DNA from: Ustilaginoidea virens
Taxonomy: Eukaryota > Ascomycota > Sordariomycetes > Hypocreales > Clavicipitaceae
Length of the DNA: 64,000 nucleotides
NCBI RefSeq assembly: GCF_000687475.1
Contig: NC_057316.1
Coordinates: 4,216,001-4,280,000, forward strand
Direction: 5' to 3'
Made by a program: the position numbers and the translations under genes. The first letter of the stretch is position 1, and the number at the start of each line of letters is the position of its first letter. A model generated the notes under the pieces. That model saw only the letters and a program-made list of their open reading frames with translations. It had not been told where the DNA came from and searched no databases. Shown here in pieces: positions 36,495 through 48,050 of the stretch.

Positions 36495-38690
36495 ATGTGG
36501 CTCGATCGACTGGCTGGCTTTCCGTCGAGTGCCTCTGCCTCTGGTCAATCGACTCCACAACTTGGGAGTCGATCGTATTCTCCTCTTCCGCGCCGGACGT
36601 CAAACTCCCTGAGTCCTTACGTCACCTCCCAAAGAACTGGGCATTCTCCTCGGAATTCTTCCCTGTCCCTCGTGACCAGCGACTCGTCTTCATCGCTGCT
36701 TACCTGTTCTCGTCGCGTAAACGGATCCTCGTTGCGGCAAACAGCAACTACCGCCAACCATTCCGATTCGCTCGATGCTCTGGAGAAGCTGCTCAAGGTC
36801 CTCAAAGAAGCTTCTCAAGACTCCGACGGGAAAGAGGAAGCTCAAGCAGGCTCCATTGTTGAAGCAGATCTTGAGCTGGACGTCGATTTTGGGGGTCTAT
36901 CATTGAAAGAACTGGTCGCCGTTGAAGGCCCTGATGATGGCGCTGCCGTCATACGACAAGCACAAGCCGGAGAAGAATGTATGGCTGGAGTATATTACCC
37001 CCAAACGAGAGGAGGGGAAAAAAAACATTGCGTGCTTGCTCAACTCACTGATGTTCATGTAGATGAAGACGAGCGAACCACGTTTGAAGGTCTTCATCGA
37101 TCAATTACGGCGTGCGACGATGTCCTCAACTCTGTTCAAGTCAACTTGGCCAACTTTCGAAATGATCTCGCTGCCGTGTCAGCTGATATCGAGTCGTTAC
37201 AAGAACGCTCTACGGTATTGAACCGCCGTCTTCAGAATCGCAGAGAGGTAGAAAAGGCACTCGGCCCTCTTGTAGAAGACATCAGCCTGTCTCCCGACGT
37301 CATTTCCAAAATCTCTACAGGACACATCGATGAGTCGTGGGTCAAGGTATTGTCTGAGCTGGATAAGAGGCTAGTAGCGTACAAGAAGAAGTCGTCGTCG
37401 GGATCGCAACGTAACAAGGCTTCTGAAGAGTTGGGCCCATTGTTGGAAAAACTCACATTGAAAGTAAGTGGAATGGAGCTTGCTGCCATCACAAGCATGG
37501 CCAGCGCTTTAAGCCAAGTATTCTTACAACCTCTCAAGGCGATTGAACGTATCCGCGATTTTCTGGTGGCTCAGATCAAGGCCTTACGATCTCCTCATAT
37601 CAATGCCCAGATCATTCAGCAGCAGAACTTTCTCCGTTTCAAAGACCTGTACACTTTTCTTCACCAGCATCATGCAACGCTTGCCGAAGAGATATCGCAA
37701 GCGTACATGAACACGATGCGATGGTACTATCACAACCACTTCAGCAGATACCAGCAGGCTTTGGCCAGAATAAAGACTCACGCCATCATCGAAAGAACGG
37801 ACACCCTGGGCCAAGAGGATATCACAAGGGTAGCTGCGGTTCTTTCAAGCGCGCGAGCTTCAGGGCCGCCGCACGATGCATTCAACATCGGCAGACGGTT
37901 GGACGTCCTCAAGACAAAAAACCAGGCGGCTCTGCCTTCTCACCTCGCTGAGGAGGACCAGGCCACGCACTATCTCGAGGTCCAATTCCGAAACTTTAAC
38001 CTGGCCTTGGTGGACAACGCAACCGCAGAGTACACATTCTTGGCGACTTTTTTCTCGCCAGCCTTGTCCTATTCGCGAATCTCGACCAACTTCAACTACA
38101 TATTCGAACCGACATTTGAGCTCGGCCAGGCGCTTTCCAGGACCCTCGTGGCGGATACCGTTGATGCCTTGGGCATCCTGATGTGCATCCGCCTCAACCA
38201 GCGCTTCGCTTTCGAGCTTCAGCGGCAAAAGGTACCCGCCGTGGATGGGTACGTCAACGCGACAAACATGTTGCTCTGGCCACGGCTGCAGGTCGTCATG
38301 GACCGACACAGCGAATCCGTCCGCCAGCTGGCGAACAAGTTGCCGAGCAAGCCGAATCGCTCGACAGGTGATGCCTCGAGGATGACGCCGGCTCCTCACG
38401 TCGTCACACAACGCTTTGGGCAGCTCCTCCATGGGTTCCTGGCTCTCAGCACAGAGGCCGGGGATGACGAGCCCGTCGTAGCCAGCTTACAGCGGCTTCG
38501 CTCAGAGGTCGAGGCCTTCTTGACCAAGCAGAGCTTGGCCTATGGCGGCGACAAGCGCAAGAGCGAGCGGTTTCTCTACAACAACTACTCTTTAATCTCG
38601 ACGATTATTGGTGATGCAATCGGCAAGCTGGCTGCGCAACAACAAGAGCATTTCGAAAAGCTCAAAGCGACCCACAGGGGAGATGTGTGA
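36495..38690 (+). CDS. COG3: Conserved oligomeric Golgi complex subunit 3
   Basis: Subunit of lobe A of the COG tethering complex, which retrieves Golgi enzymes in retrograde vesicles. Exons 36495-36978 and 37063-38690 give 703 residues. The start is at MWLDRLAGF, typical of fungal orthologues; an upstream in-frame ATG at 36414 is less likely. A Ser/Pro-rich N-terminus is followed by the coiled-coil Cog3 domain with EGLHRSITACDDVL and LGPLVEDISLSPDVISKI, then RWYYHNHFSRYQ. The 84-nt intron (36979-37062) is a multiple of three and contains no in-frame stop, so the frame stays open through it; GT and AG ends and disruption of the conserved helix argue that it is removed. Confidence 0.92.
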   Translation: MWLDRLAGFPSSASASGQSTPQLGSRSYSPLPRRTSNSLSPYVTSQRTGHSPRNSSLSLVTSDSSSSLLTCSRRVNGSSLRQTATTANHSDSLDALEKLLKVLKEASQDSDGKEEAQAGSIVEADLELDVDFGGLSLKELVAVEGPDDGAAVIRQAQAGEECMAGVYYPQTRGGEKKHCVLAQLTDVHVDEDERTTFEGLHRSITACDDVLNSVQVNLANFRNDLAAVSADIESLQERSTVLNRRLQNRREVEKALGPLVEDISLSPDVISKISTGHIDESWVKVLSELDKRLVAYKKKSSSGSQRNKASEELGPLLEKLTLKVSGMELAAITSMASALSQVFLQPLKAIERIRDFLVAQIKALRSPHINAQIIQQQNFLRFKDLYTFLHQHHATLAEEISQAYMNTMRWYYHNHFSRYQQALARIKTHAIIERTDTLGQEDITRVAAVLSSARASGPPHDAFNIGRRLDVLKTKNQAALPSHLAEEDQATHYLEVQFRNFNLALVDNATAEYTFLATFFSPALSYSRISTNFNYIFEPTFELGQALSRTLVADTVDALGILMCIRLNQRFAFELQRQKVPAVDGYVNATNMLLWPRLQVVMDRHSESVRQLANKLPSKPNRSTGDASRMTPAPHVVTQRFGQLLHGFLALSTEAGDDEPVVASLQRLRSEVEAFLTKQSLAYGGDKRKSERFLYNNYSLISTIIGDAIGKLAAQQQEHFEKLKATHRGDV

Positions 38691-39190
38691 CTGTAGACAT
38701 TATCAGGCTTATTTGTGACCAGATCTTCCTGCTTGGATTTAGCCACATCTCATCATTTGCACTAGAGACAGCGAACATGAGTTCTTGCCTGCATAACTGG
38801 GCTATGTTCGAGTTTTCCATCTACCAGGCTCTGATTTTTTTTTTTCAAGGCCCTGCCTCCTTTGTCTCCAAGTTCCAGTCTATATTTCTAACTCGTTTCT
38901 CTTTACCCTTCAAACCCGTACCCCCTTTTTCGTGGGAAATAAATCATACCGGGTGACTTGCTCCGCATGTGTGCTACGTCGCCAGATACTGTTCCCATTC
39001 GAATAGGCAACGCGATAATTTCGGAATGAAGCCAGCAGACTAGCATAGACCTCTCGGAAAGGAACCGGGTGAGTCTGAAACCCAAAACCATTAAAACAAA
39101 GGGGAAAGGATGCCATGCCTTTCCCGTTTTACGCCTTGTACTATATCCGCCTTTTATTGGTTGCCCACTTTTTTTTTTTCTCTCTAATGA
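38691..39190. other. Convergent intergenic region COG3 / TBC gene
   Basis: The 500-bp gap between two facing 3' ends. T runs occur at 38836-38845 and near 39170-39179. No gene is recognised. Confidence 0.6.
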
Positions 39191-40459
39191 TCAATACGAT
39201 GGGTTTTTGCCCCCTTTGTTAAACACTGACATGATGTAATGAATGATGGACGGACTTCGCCGCAGGTAGAGAGCCACGGTGGCCACCGCAGCCGCTAGGC
39301 CAAAGGCCTTGATCGGACGACGATATCTCCAGATGGTTGCGAATATCCTGCTTCGTATTTCAAGCCAGCGAACCTCCTGGACTTGTTCCTCGAAGAAGCC
39401 CTGGCCCTCTTCCAGGGTTTGGTCGGTGCAGGCAGCGATATCTCGGGCCGTCTTCAGTGAGCTGCGGCTGGATATTCGGCGCCAGGCGGGCAGGGACTCC
39501 GGTGGATACTTGTCGAAGAGGCCAACCGCGTTGCATATCAGAGCGTCAAGATCCATATTCGGCGGCACTCTGGCAAGTACCGCTTGCAGCATGTCAGTCT
39601 CATCAATCTCGAGGATCTCGTCCTGTCGATTTATCATAATCTGCGCAAAAACGTAGATGGTGAAGACGGGTTCCCTGGCTAGGAAAACATCGAAAAGCCG
39701 AGCAATGTCACGATATGCCTCTATGTTGTGGGCATACATGGTTAGTGTGCCCGCCAACGCATAGAAGGGTTCTATTGTAGCAATGTGTTTCCGTAATCTA
39801 GGATTGGCCCTGGCCAGAAGATCTGGCAGCAGCTTCAGCTGCGCAGTTGTTGGTCCCAGGCTCGGGAGCATGAAATCTCGGATGCGGAGGATTGATAACC
39901 TCGCAACAGCGGGGACTCGGTAAGCTGGCTGCAGGACTAGCAGGAACACTTGGCAAATGTCATGATAGCCTTGGAAGTAGCAAAGAAACGGGTGGCGACG
40001 AAGCACCTCCACAATGAGGCAGGAAAGCTCGGATTTACATTTATCCAACTGTGCGTCGGTTTTGTCTGCAAGTAACAAGCGTCTTAGTCGTAAGTAGCAG
40101 CAGCATGCCATAAATCTGGGAATTCCCTAGGCTCCCTGCCTTGCCCTACTTGAGACGCGGGGAATTAAAAGGGGGGCGGTTCGTACCATTGGGATAGTAG
40201 ATGAACGATCTGTTAACGTCGAGTTGTACCTGGTCCTCATCACGATGAGGAGCCAGCTTCGTCCAGGCAACGGAAGCCTCGGAATAGTCTTGCTCCCCGA
40301 CAGCATCCTCAGCACTTGATGAGTCCAGAGAAAGTCCAAGCAAAATTGGCCCTACAATGAAAACGCATATCAATATCAATATCAGCCAGCGCCGTTTTTG
40401 TGGATGGAAACACCCGGCTGCGATGCGGATGATCCGGCGAGCAGAAGAGAAGAGAAGAG

Positions 40460-40500
<41 letters not shown>

Positions 40501-40740
40501 GGGGGGGTGGACGCACACACAGAGAGGGAGATGACTGGGCAAGAACATACAGGCTAACCTGCGAAGGTCATCAGTCAAGAATCCTCCAGATGATTCTGCA
40601 AGACGCGTCAGTTTCGAAACATCTCTCCATCTGCAGGCATCGAGGACTGCATCGGCTTTCTGCTGAGCGGCCCCGTCGACTTGGTGGTGGTGTTCCACAT
40701 GAGCTTTGTGGGCATTCAGCATTTCCGCACTGTCCTCCAT
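39191..40740 (-). CDS. GYP8: TBC-domain Rab GTPase-activating protein (TBC1D20/Gyp8-like)
   Basis: Membrane-anchored RabGAP, in this subfamily acting on Rab1/Ypt1-type GTPases at the ER-Golgi. Exons 40740-40551, 40351-40187 and 40065-39191 give 409 residues. LAWPILLGLSLD spans the first splice junction. The catalytic arginine finger is in QVQLDVNRSF (about 109) and the glutamine finger in CYFQGYHDI (about 146). DRSILR-type, FYALAGTLTMYAHN and FDVFLA helices follow. A hydrophobic stretch near the C-terminus, AFGLAAAVATVALYLRR, is the likely tail anchor. Intron 1 (199 nt) carries a long (GA)n microsatellite at 40445-40496. Confidence 0.92.
40445..40496. repeat. (GA)n / GAAGA microsatellite in TBC gene intron 1
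   Basis: GAAGAGAA-type repeats grade into pure (GA)n and then a 9-G run at about 40499-40507, all inside the intron 40352-40550. Confidence 0.93.
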
Positions 40741-42247
40741 GGAAGAAACTTGAGGATGTTGCTATTGCCTATCGCCCTAGCAGTTGGAGACAATTGTCGG
40801 CCGATGTATCCAGGATAATGCTGTCCGCTGTTCATTGCAATCAAGGCCGTTGATTTCCTGGCACCACTTGCTTGATGCGTGCCAAGCTGTGTGGCGCGTC
40901 AACTTCCTCCCCCGTGGCAGAGTTGCATGGAGCTTCCAGTCTGCAGTCTGGTTTGGGGTGGCCAATGGAGTGGCAGGTACCAGCCAGGTAGGAGTAGGTG
41001 CTGCGTACCTCGGAGTACATGTACCTACTGTTGCATCAAAAGTGTGCACGCCACACAATGGGTGACTTTATTGGGGTATCGTATACTGCGATAGCTACCT
41101 CCTAAAGCAGCTAGGTACCTCCTAATCGATAATCAACCACTATCAGTCAGCAGGAACACTCGACTCTGCATGTATTAGGTTTCAGTGCTTAGAATTACCA
41201 ATCCTTACTTCATGCTTTATGCTGGCCTTTGAAAATCTCAGAGATACTGCCACGAATCTCATGGTTGTGATATTCTGTTGTGATATTCTCGCGGGCGACG
41301 ATTCCATCCACCGAAGTGGTTAGTGGCACCAGACTGTGCACTCGACTGTGCAGTGCAAGTGCAGTAGCTTCAGGTGCCTGGGCAGCAGCAGTAGCTGCCT
41401 GGGAAGGCTCAAGTCAAATGGTCAGTGGTTTCTTGTCTGCACAACCCACCAGGTAAAGCCCAACCTAGTAGGCCAGGCCTCAAGCTATTACATGTTGCTT
41501 CAATGCTTTCGGCGCTTTCGGCGCACCAGACACCACCAACCAATTGACCGCATACAAACGTCGACGTGTTGGCAACCGACCGTCACTTGTCAACTCCACT
41601 TGATCCAAAGGTGCAAGGTGCACCAGCTTCTGCAAGCGAGATCCCATCGTACAACCTCTTTTTCTGCCTTTTGTCTCGATTTGACATGGTCTCGCCTCAA
41701 GCTGCTTTCTTTTTCCCGCCTCTGCTTTTTGACCACTCCGCCTAAGTCGGCTGTAAGGCCGCCTCGTCTTCAGGGCTCTGTCAAATCACAAAAAAAAAAT
41801 ATCTCGCACTGGGGGCGCTCAACTGAGGACCCAAGCCCATTCATTATCCTTTCCCCGTGAGGCTGCAGATTTCATTTTCAAGCTGGGCGGCCAAAGCTCC
41901 ATGGAACGGCGCGGCGCGGCGCTGCAGATTGAATTACATGTCCGGGCCTCTGCATCTGTACAACGCAAGAGGACCTTGACTTGCCGCTGATGCTACTTTG
42001 CAAACAACAAAAGCTTACACATAACTTAGAGATCACGCAAGCCACAAACATAAATCTTTTTCCTGGCCATGAGATGCAGTCTTGGCTCACAAAGACTTTG
42101 GCTTCTTACTTCTTCCGTGCAACTTGCGATATCCCTCATAGCCCAAGACTCTGCTTCTGACAAGGCGGGAAACTTCATCCGCCAAACTCTTTTCCTCATC
42201 CAACCTGTGCGACAATCACCGACGTGAGACGCCATGACCAAGGCAGA
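40741..42247. other. Divergent region TBC gene / MMS1-like gene
   Basis: No gene is recognised. AGGTAC-type motifs cluster at 40974-41031 and near 41111-41121, and CAGTGCAAGTGCAG- and AGCAGCAGTAGC-type short repeats lie at 41341-41395. The frame at 41336-41860 resembles nothing known. Presumed promoters of both neighbours. Confidence 0.55.
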
Positions 42248-45200
42248 ATGGCCTTCCAGACAAGTATTTTCAGGGACGGCGAGTGGGTGACTGAGACGGT
42301 CAACCTTCAGGCAGCCATCAAAGCATCTGCGACTCAAAAACCGGCGACACTGGCTCATTTCGTCAATCCTCCAGTCTGTGGCATCTTGTCTCGAACCATA
42401 GTTGAAAGTCCCATTGTTCATTGGATTCTTCCTGTCCGCTTAAGATCAGAAGATTACAACGATATCGCCTTTATTGGAGTACGTCCTCGGAATCTGCTAT
42501 CATCTGCCTTCGTCTTCCTCTTTTCCCATCCTGTTATGCTGCACTCTTGACCTCTTTTGCGGATTCTGCCCCAATTAGTCTTGAATCCTGAGCGTATTAC
42601 TTCAGTCTAGTCACTCTATCCCAATGAAGCATACAAGAGCCTTGAGAGTCCTTTTTTCTGTCACAGTTTTGCCTTTCCAAGCCATTTGCATCTTTCAATC
42701 AACCCTCACCATTCGTTCGAATACAATGTCTCATAGCGGCCGTGAATATCCTAACTATGATGACAGGACCACTTTGTTCAAATAAGTGAGCTTCGGGGCG
42801 ATGGCCAAGTGCATGAAGTTGCACGGAAAAGCGATTTTGGTTCCCGTATTAGAGGAGCGGTCGTACTCGGAGATTCCTTTCAGCATGGTTTAGCGGACGA
42901 TGACCAAGCTAATGTTTCCAAATCTGAAGACCAAGATACGCTGATGCCGGATGTCCTTGACGCTGACTGTTCACCCCGATCTCGAACCCTACCGCCGCAG
43001 CTGCTGGTGCTGATGCTAGAAAGCGGAGACATCGTTTACATATTCTTGCGTTCAGGACAGGACTCATCTTATGACTTCGTGCTCAACAGACATCGAAGTC
43101 CAAAAAATTTCTCCTGTCTGGGTTTTCACCTGTCTGTAGATCCATCATCAAGATACATGGCTGCGGCGTCGCCAGAAGGTCTTCTGGTGGTCTATGAATT
43201 TCACTCCATGAAAACCATCAACGAACAATATCGCTCACGAGGACTCTTTGACCCTGTAACATCTTTCAGGATTCGGGCAGTACAAGGCGTCGTACAAAAG
43301 TTGGAATTCCTGTATCCTCGGCCAGAAGACGACTACCACATCATTCTTCTCTTGATCATAACGAGAAAGGAACGAAGCTCCGCGGAGCCTGTTTCTCGCA
43401 TGGTCACTTACGAATGGGAAGTAGGTGACAGCCTGAAAGATGTTTTTGCAGAAGAGAAAGCCGGGAATCGCTTGCCCACAGAGCACCGGATGCCATCCCT
43501 GCTTATCCCACTACGGTTCAATACGGCATTTTTTGTCGTCTCACAGCCAGATATCGGAGTCGTCAAGAACTGCCTCTCTGGTTCCCCAGTCTTTGAAGCT
43601 CTCAAGACGGATACTCCAGGAAGAACACCTTTGCACCATGGCATTGAGAAGCCATTGTGGACAGCATGGTCTAGACCATTCCGCCGCAAGAAGTATTTTG
43701 AAAAGACCGACATAATCTTCCTGGCACGCGAAGACGGAGCAATCATCCACATTGAGATTGACGCGCCAGAGCTGGTGCCGTCCGTCACCAATGTTGGCTG
43801 CCTTCACACAAACATCGATACGGCTTTTACAACTGCGTATGATGTCTTCACTGATATGCTGATTATTGGTGGTGATTCAGGGTCAGGGGGTATCTGGAAG
43901 GTAGGAACCAGCAAAACTTGTCCACCACTCTCTCTCTCTCTCTCTCTCCTTTTTTTTTTCTTTCTCTCCTTGTTTCAAAGCTGACTTGGCCTCCTCTTCA
44001 GTTAGCACCACGTACCGACCTCGAGCAAGTGAGCGTATTGCCCAACTGGTCGCCCGTTATGGATGTGGCGATATCTACGCAGCATTCAACATTAGAGCCC
44101 AAAGACGCGAGGGACTCACGATGGTCTGAAGATGATTCTTTCCTTTCGAGACCCGATAGTTTGTTTAGCGCCTCAGGTCGTGGTCTCAAAGGCAATTTAA
44201 CCCAATGGAGATGGGGTATTCAAGGAAGGATCGGCTTGGATATTGAGTATGGGGAACCAATAAGAAACTCTTGGGGATTTTACTTGGAGACTGGTGGAAG
44301 CAAAAGCCTTTATGGCTTACTGTCTTTGCCTGACTCTTCGATCGTGCTTCAATTTTCAGCAGATTTCAGCCAGGTTCACTCAGTGGAGCCCGACAACACT
44401 GGCTTCGACCTGGCCTTCCGAACGCTGCATGCTGGCCAAACTCAATCCGGGACCATAATTCAAGTCACTGAATCGTCAATATCCCTGATATCGAGCTCGG
44501 AGGTTTCACATCAGCCTCTCGAATCGATCCTCGGAGTCAGAGGTGTCAACGCAGAACATGCCTTCTGTGGGGATCATGTTATAGCCTTATCCACTCATGA
44601 CTCTGTCAAGTTTCAGTTGCACACGGTGCGGATAAAGAACATGAATGCTACGCTCATAAGCTCGTGGGACGTTGTTGGGGAAGTCACTTGTGTGCTATTC
44701 TTCAGTGCCATTGGTGACGAGTTTGTGGCCGTTGGTTCCGCTGCTGATGGCGTGTCATGGATATCTATATATTCATTGAATGGCAAAGTTGTAGTCACCA
44801 AAGCTCTTCAGAGAACAGGTAAGCAGCATCTGTGGCACATGTGCTCCAGGCGACAGACTAATCAGAATCACTTGTTTTCTTTGCAGATCCATCACCATCA
44901 CAAGGAAGTGAAATGCTAAGCTATACCCACCATTTTGAGCCACTCACGAGCATTTGCATGATCCACGAAGGTGCCAGCAGCGCTGATTTCTCTGCCGGCA
45001 CACGATGTGGACATCTACTCACGTTGAGAATATCGTTTGGGAAGTCAACGTCCGTCGCCTGGAGCCGCGAGGTGATGGGCGTGGCTCCTGTCGATGTTTA
45101 TCCAACCCACGGCCCATTTGCTGACGGCGCCGCGGCTTTGGCATGCTGTGACAGTAATCTTGTCATGATGTCACGATACTCGGAAACAGATTTTAGATTT

Positions 45201-46721
45201 GCGACCAAAAGTTTCGTATGGTTAACAGACTCTAATGATGCATCAATTCCGTCGCCTCCAGTGCATTCCGCCTTCAGCCTCGGTAACAAACTATCTGCAG
45301 ATCCAAGCCATCTATCACTCATGCTTCTAGTAGGAACAAGGGTATTGCTTGCAGACATTTGGCCACACTACTCGCTTGTGCCCCGGTGTCTTCCGTTGAA
45401 CGGCACCCCAACGCGCATCATTTATTCGCAGGCCTGGAACTGTTTGATAGTTGCGTTGCTGCAAGATGACAGACCTACGCTGTTATTCGTGGATCCTGAA
45501 ACAGGAGCACAAATCGCTTCCGCGTCAGACAAGGATCAAAACCCACTGGAGGTTATATCTGGCCTTGGCCATGCAGGCGATAGAATCTATGGTCTGAACG
45601 AATGGTTGTACTTGAAGGATGGCAAGACGTTTGCCTTTCTTCTCGTAGGTACCAAGGAGGGCAGACTCTTGATAGTATCTGTCAAGAAGATTGAACCTAG
45701 TCTGAGAAATTCCACCGGCGAATCGTTGCAGTACTGGACTCGAAACAAGCAGATGTTTGGAAAGCCCGTTTACTCCGTCGTCGGGGACGATGACGGTATC
45801 ATCTTTTGTGTGGACAAGACGATCCACTGGAATGTCCTGGACTTGGCGGAAAAGAAGTTGAAACAAGTAAAGCAATATGAGCTAGACTCCCCAGCGACGT
45901 CTCTTCGAGTGTCGAATGGTAAAATACTCGCCCTTACTACCATGCATTCACTCGAAGTGATCGACCACCGAACGGGGGAAGGTAACGGGATGGCTCTGGT
46001 CCATACGGACCGGGTATCGAGAACAACAATACACATGGCCGATATCGGGCCAACACGGCAGGACGGGAGCGGTGACGGATGGCGCATCACGCTGCTTGCG
46101 GATCAAAGGTGCGGGTTTGCAGGCGTCTGGGTACCCTGGGGCTACCGAAACAAGGAATTTGAGACTGTGTTTGAAGGCGCACTCCCTGCTTCGATTAGGC
46201 GATTTGTAACAGCACGAAGCTCACCTCCCTGGGCTAGCTCTGAGCCGAGAAGTCGATACGGACTTTTACCAAGCGGCCAAGATGGCGCAGAGATGTTTGG
46301 GCTTTCCCTTGACGGATCTTTGCGACATTTCACGCTACTGGATATACCGCTATGGCGTCTGTTGAGCTTGGTGCAGAGTCTGGCGCAACGGAATGCTACT
46401 TTGAATCACATGCGGGGAAACTCGGATTCCGAGACGATGAATTCAGACGACGGAGTTGAGCTGGAACCGCGACTGCACCCTAAGCTGATGCACATCAACG
46501 GCGACATACTGAGCGACTGCTTGAAGCCTCGAATGCTTGAAAAGATGGTTGGGAAAGCCGATGGGCTCGATCTGTTCTGCGAATACCTTGATGGACTAGA
46601 AGGAGGACGATGGACGGATGAGTTCAGGGATAGCATTGGCCACTCGGACGACAAGCGGCAGGCGGCATATTTCAAATTGGGATACGAAATTTTGACCTAT
46701 GTCTTGGCTCCAGTTTGGTAG
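42248..46721 (+). CDS. MMS1_N / CPSF_A superfamily beta-propeller protein
   Basis: Large WD-propeller-like protein of the DDB1/CPSF160/RSE1/MMS1 superfamily. Exons 42248-42478, 42767-43900, 44002-44818 and 44887-46721 give 1338 residues. Blade-like strands recur throughout, for instance PQLLVLMLESGDIVYIF, DIIFLAREDGAIIHIEID, GHLLTLRISF and AFLLVGTKEGRLLIVSVKK. The N-terminus (MAFQTSIFRDGEW) and the C-terminus, ending YFKLGYEILTYVLAPVW, do not match RSE1, CFT1 or DDB1 as I know them, so an MMS1-like ubiquitin-ligase adaptor role is the best guess, not a demonstrated one. Intron 1 is long (288 nt) with a clear CTAAC branch site near its acceptor. An upstream in-frame ATG at 42224 is possible. 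Confidence 0.78.
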
Positions 46722-48050
46722 GAGGGGGGGAGTTATACGTTGGTTGTTTCTGTAATGGAACTGATGTATTTTCTGCGCGGTATGCGGTCATTAGACTCCT
46801 GGGTGGACGGACAGGTGGACCACATGTGGTTGAACCAGGCAAGTCAAAGTTTGACGACGGCAAGGTGGTTTGTTGATATGAGCAAAGGTCAATGAATACT
46901 CAACGCTTTCAAAGAGCACAATTGCCCTTGAACAACCAATGCGCGAGCCTAGGGGAAATAGTATAGTATAAAAGTCAAAATTTGTTCTGAAGAAGGATAC
47001 TGCCGGAGTCCGCACGGCGTGACGGAGTACTCTGAACGGAGAACTCTAAAAGTCTATACTGTACCTCGTATCAGCACTATTATATGGAATTTATCGCAGT
47101 ATACGGACGTAGTGCAACAGTTATTGTCATGGTCTGCGCATAACTTCCATTATGGGGGACTTTATTGGTTATGTATCACGGATTACCCCTCCACTGAAGT
47201 CCTGCGCAAGTCGTCATGAGATTGCCCCGCACTAAAACGCCAGCGAACAAATAACATCTGTTCAAGATCAAGTGAAGCAGACAGCGGATGCAAATGCCTG
47301 GCAACTAACTGGTTGGGACGAAGACGAGGAAAACTGCAAGTGAGCTCCAAGTCGGAGACACAGTTGAGACAGTCAGCCTGAACAGGGCACAGTACCTTGG
47401 CTACCTACCTACCTTATCCAGCTACCAGCCAGCCTACTGTTTGAAGCATTCTCGCGCTTGATCAAGTGCGGGGCTTTAGCAACCTTAGTCAACACGAAAG
47501 AGGTAGATTAGGTGAGGTACCTAGGTACCTACCGGGTACTTATTAGAAGCGCAACTGCAGGTACCTTCAATGTTAGGTTAGGAGGTATGGTAGGCTACCA
47601 TAGGTAAGGTAGGTACCTCCTGGTAGGCTTTTGCTGGATGGCTAGGGTCTTTTAAAAGGTTGGGAAGATTAAATATCTTGGGTACATACATGTATCAACC
47701 GACCCTGCCCTGCCAGCCAATGGAGAAACTGGAGACAAACTGCATCCAGCAAGTCAAAAAGCAACTTTCCCAAACCCACCGATCGAGAACCTCCTTCAGT
47801 GCCTCTGCTCTGCAACGCCAAAGTCGCAAGTCTGGCCGTCACGACAGTTCCAGGCAGAGAGGGACGTCAGATTTTTTTTTTTTTTTTTGTGTGTTCAAAC
47901 GGTCTCGGTCATCAATTCTGCCCCCGATTTGTCCACACCCGTCATTTACTCTTCTTAACCCTCATTCCCTTCTCTCTCGCTTTTCTCTCGACTCCAATCT
48001 CTGGACATTGCCGTCTGTAGACACCAGCCAAACCACACACAACCGTCACC
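46722..48050. other. Intergenic region MMS1-like gene to eIF5B
   Basis: No gene is recognised. It contains GACGGAGTACTC near 47022 and a long AGGTACCT/TACCTACC array at 47391-47430 and 47501-47635. A T run at 47871-47888 precedes the CT-rich leader of eIF5B. Confidence 0.55.
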
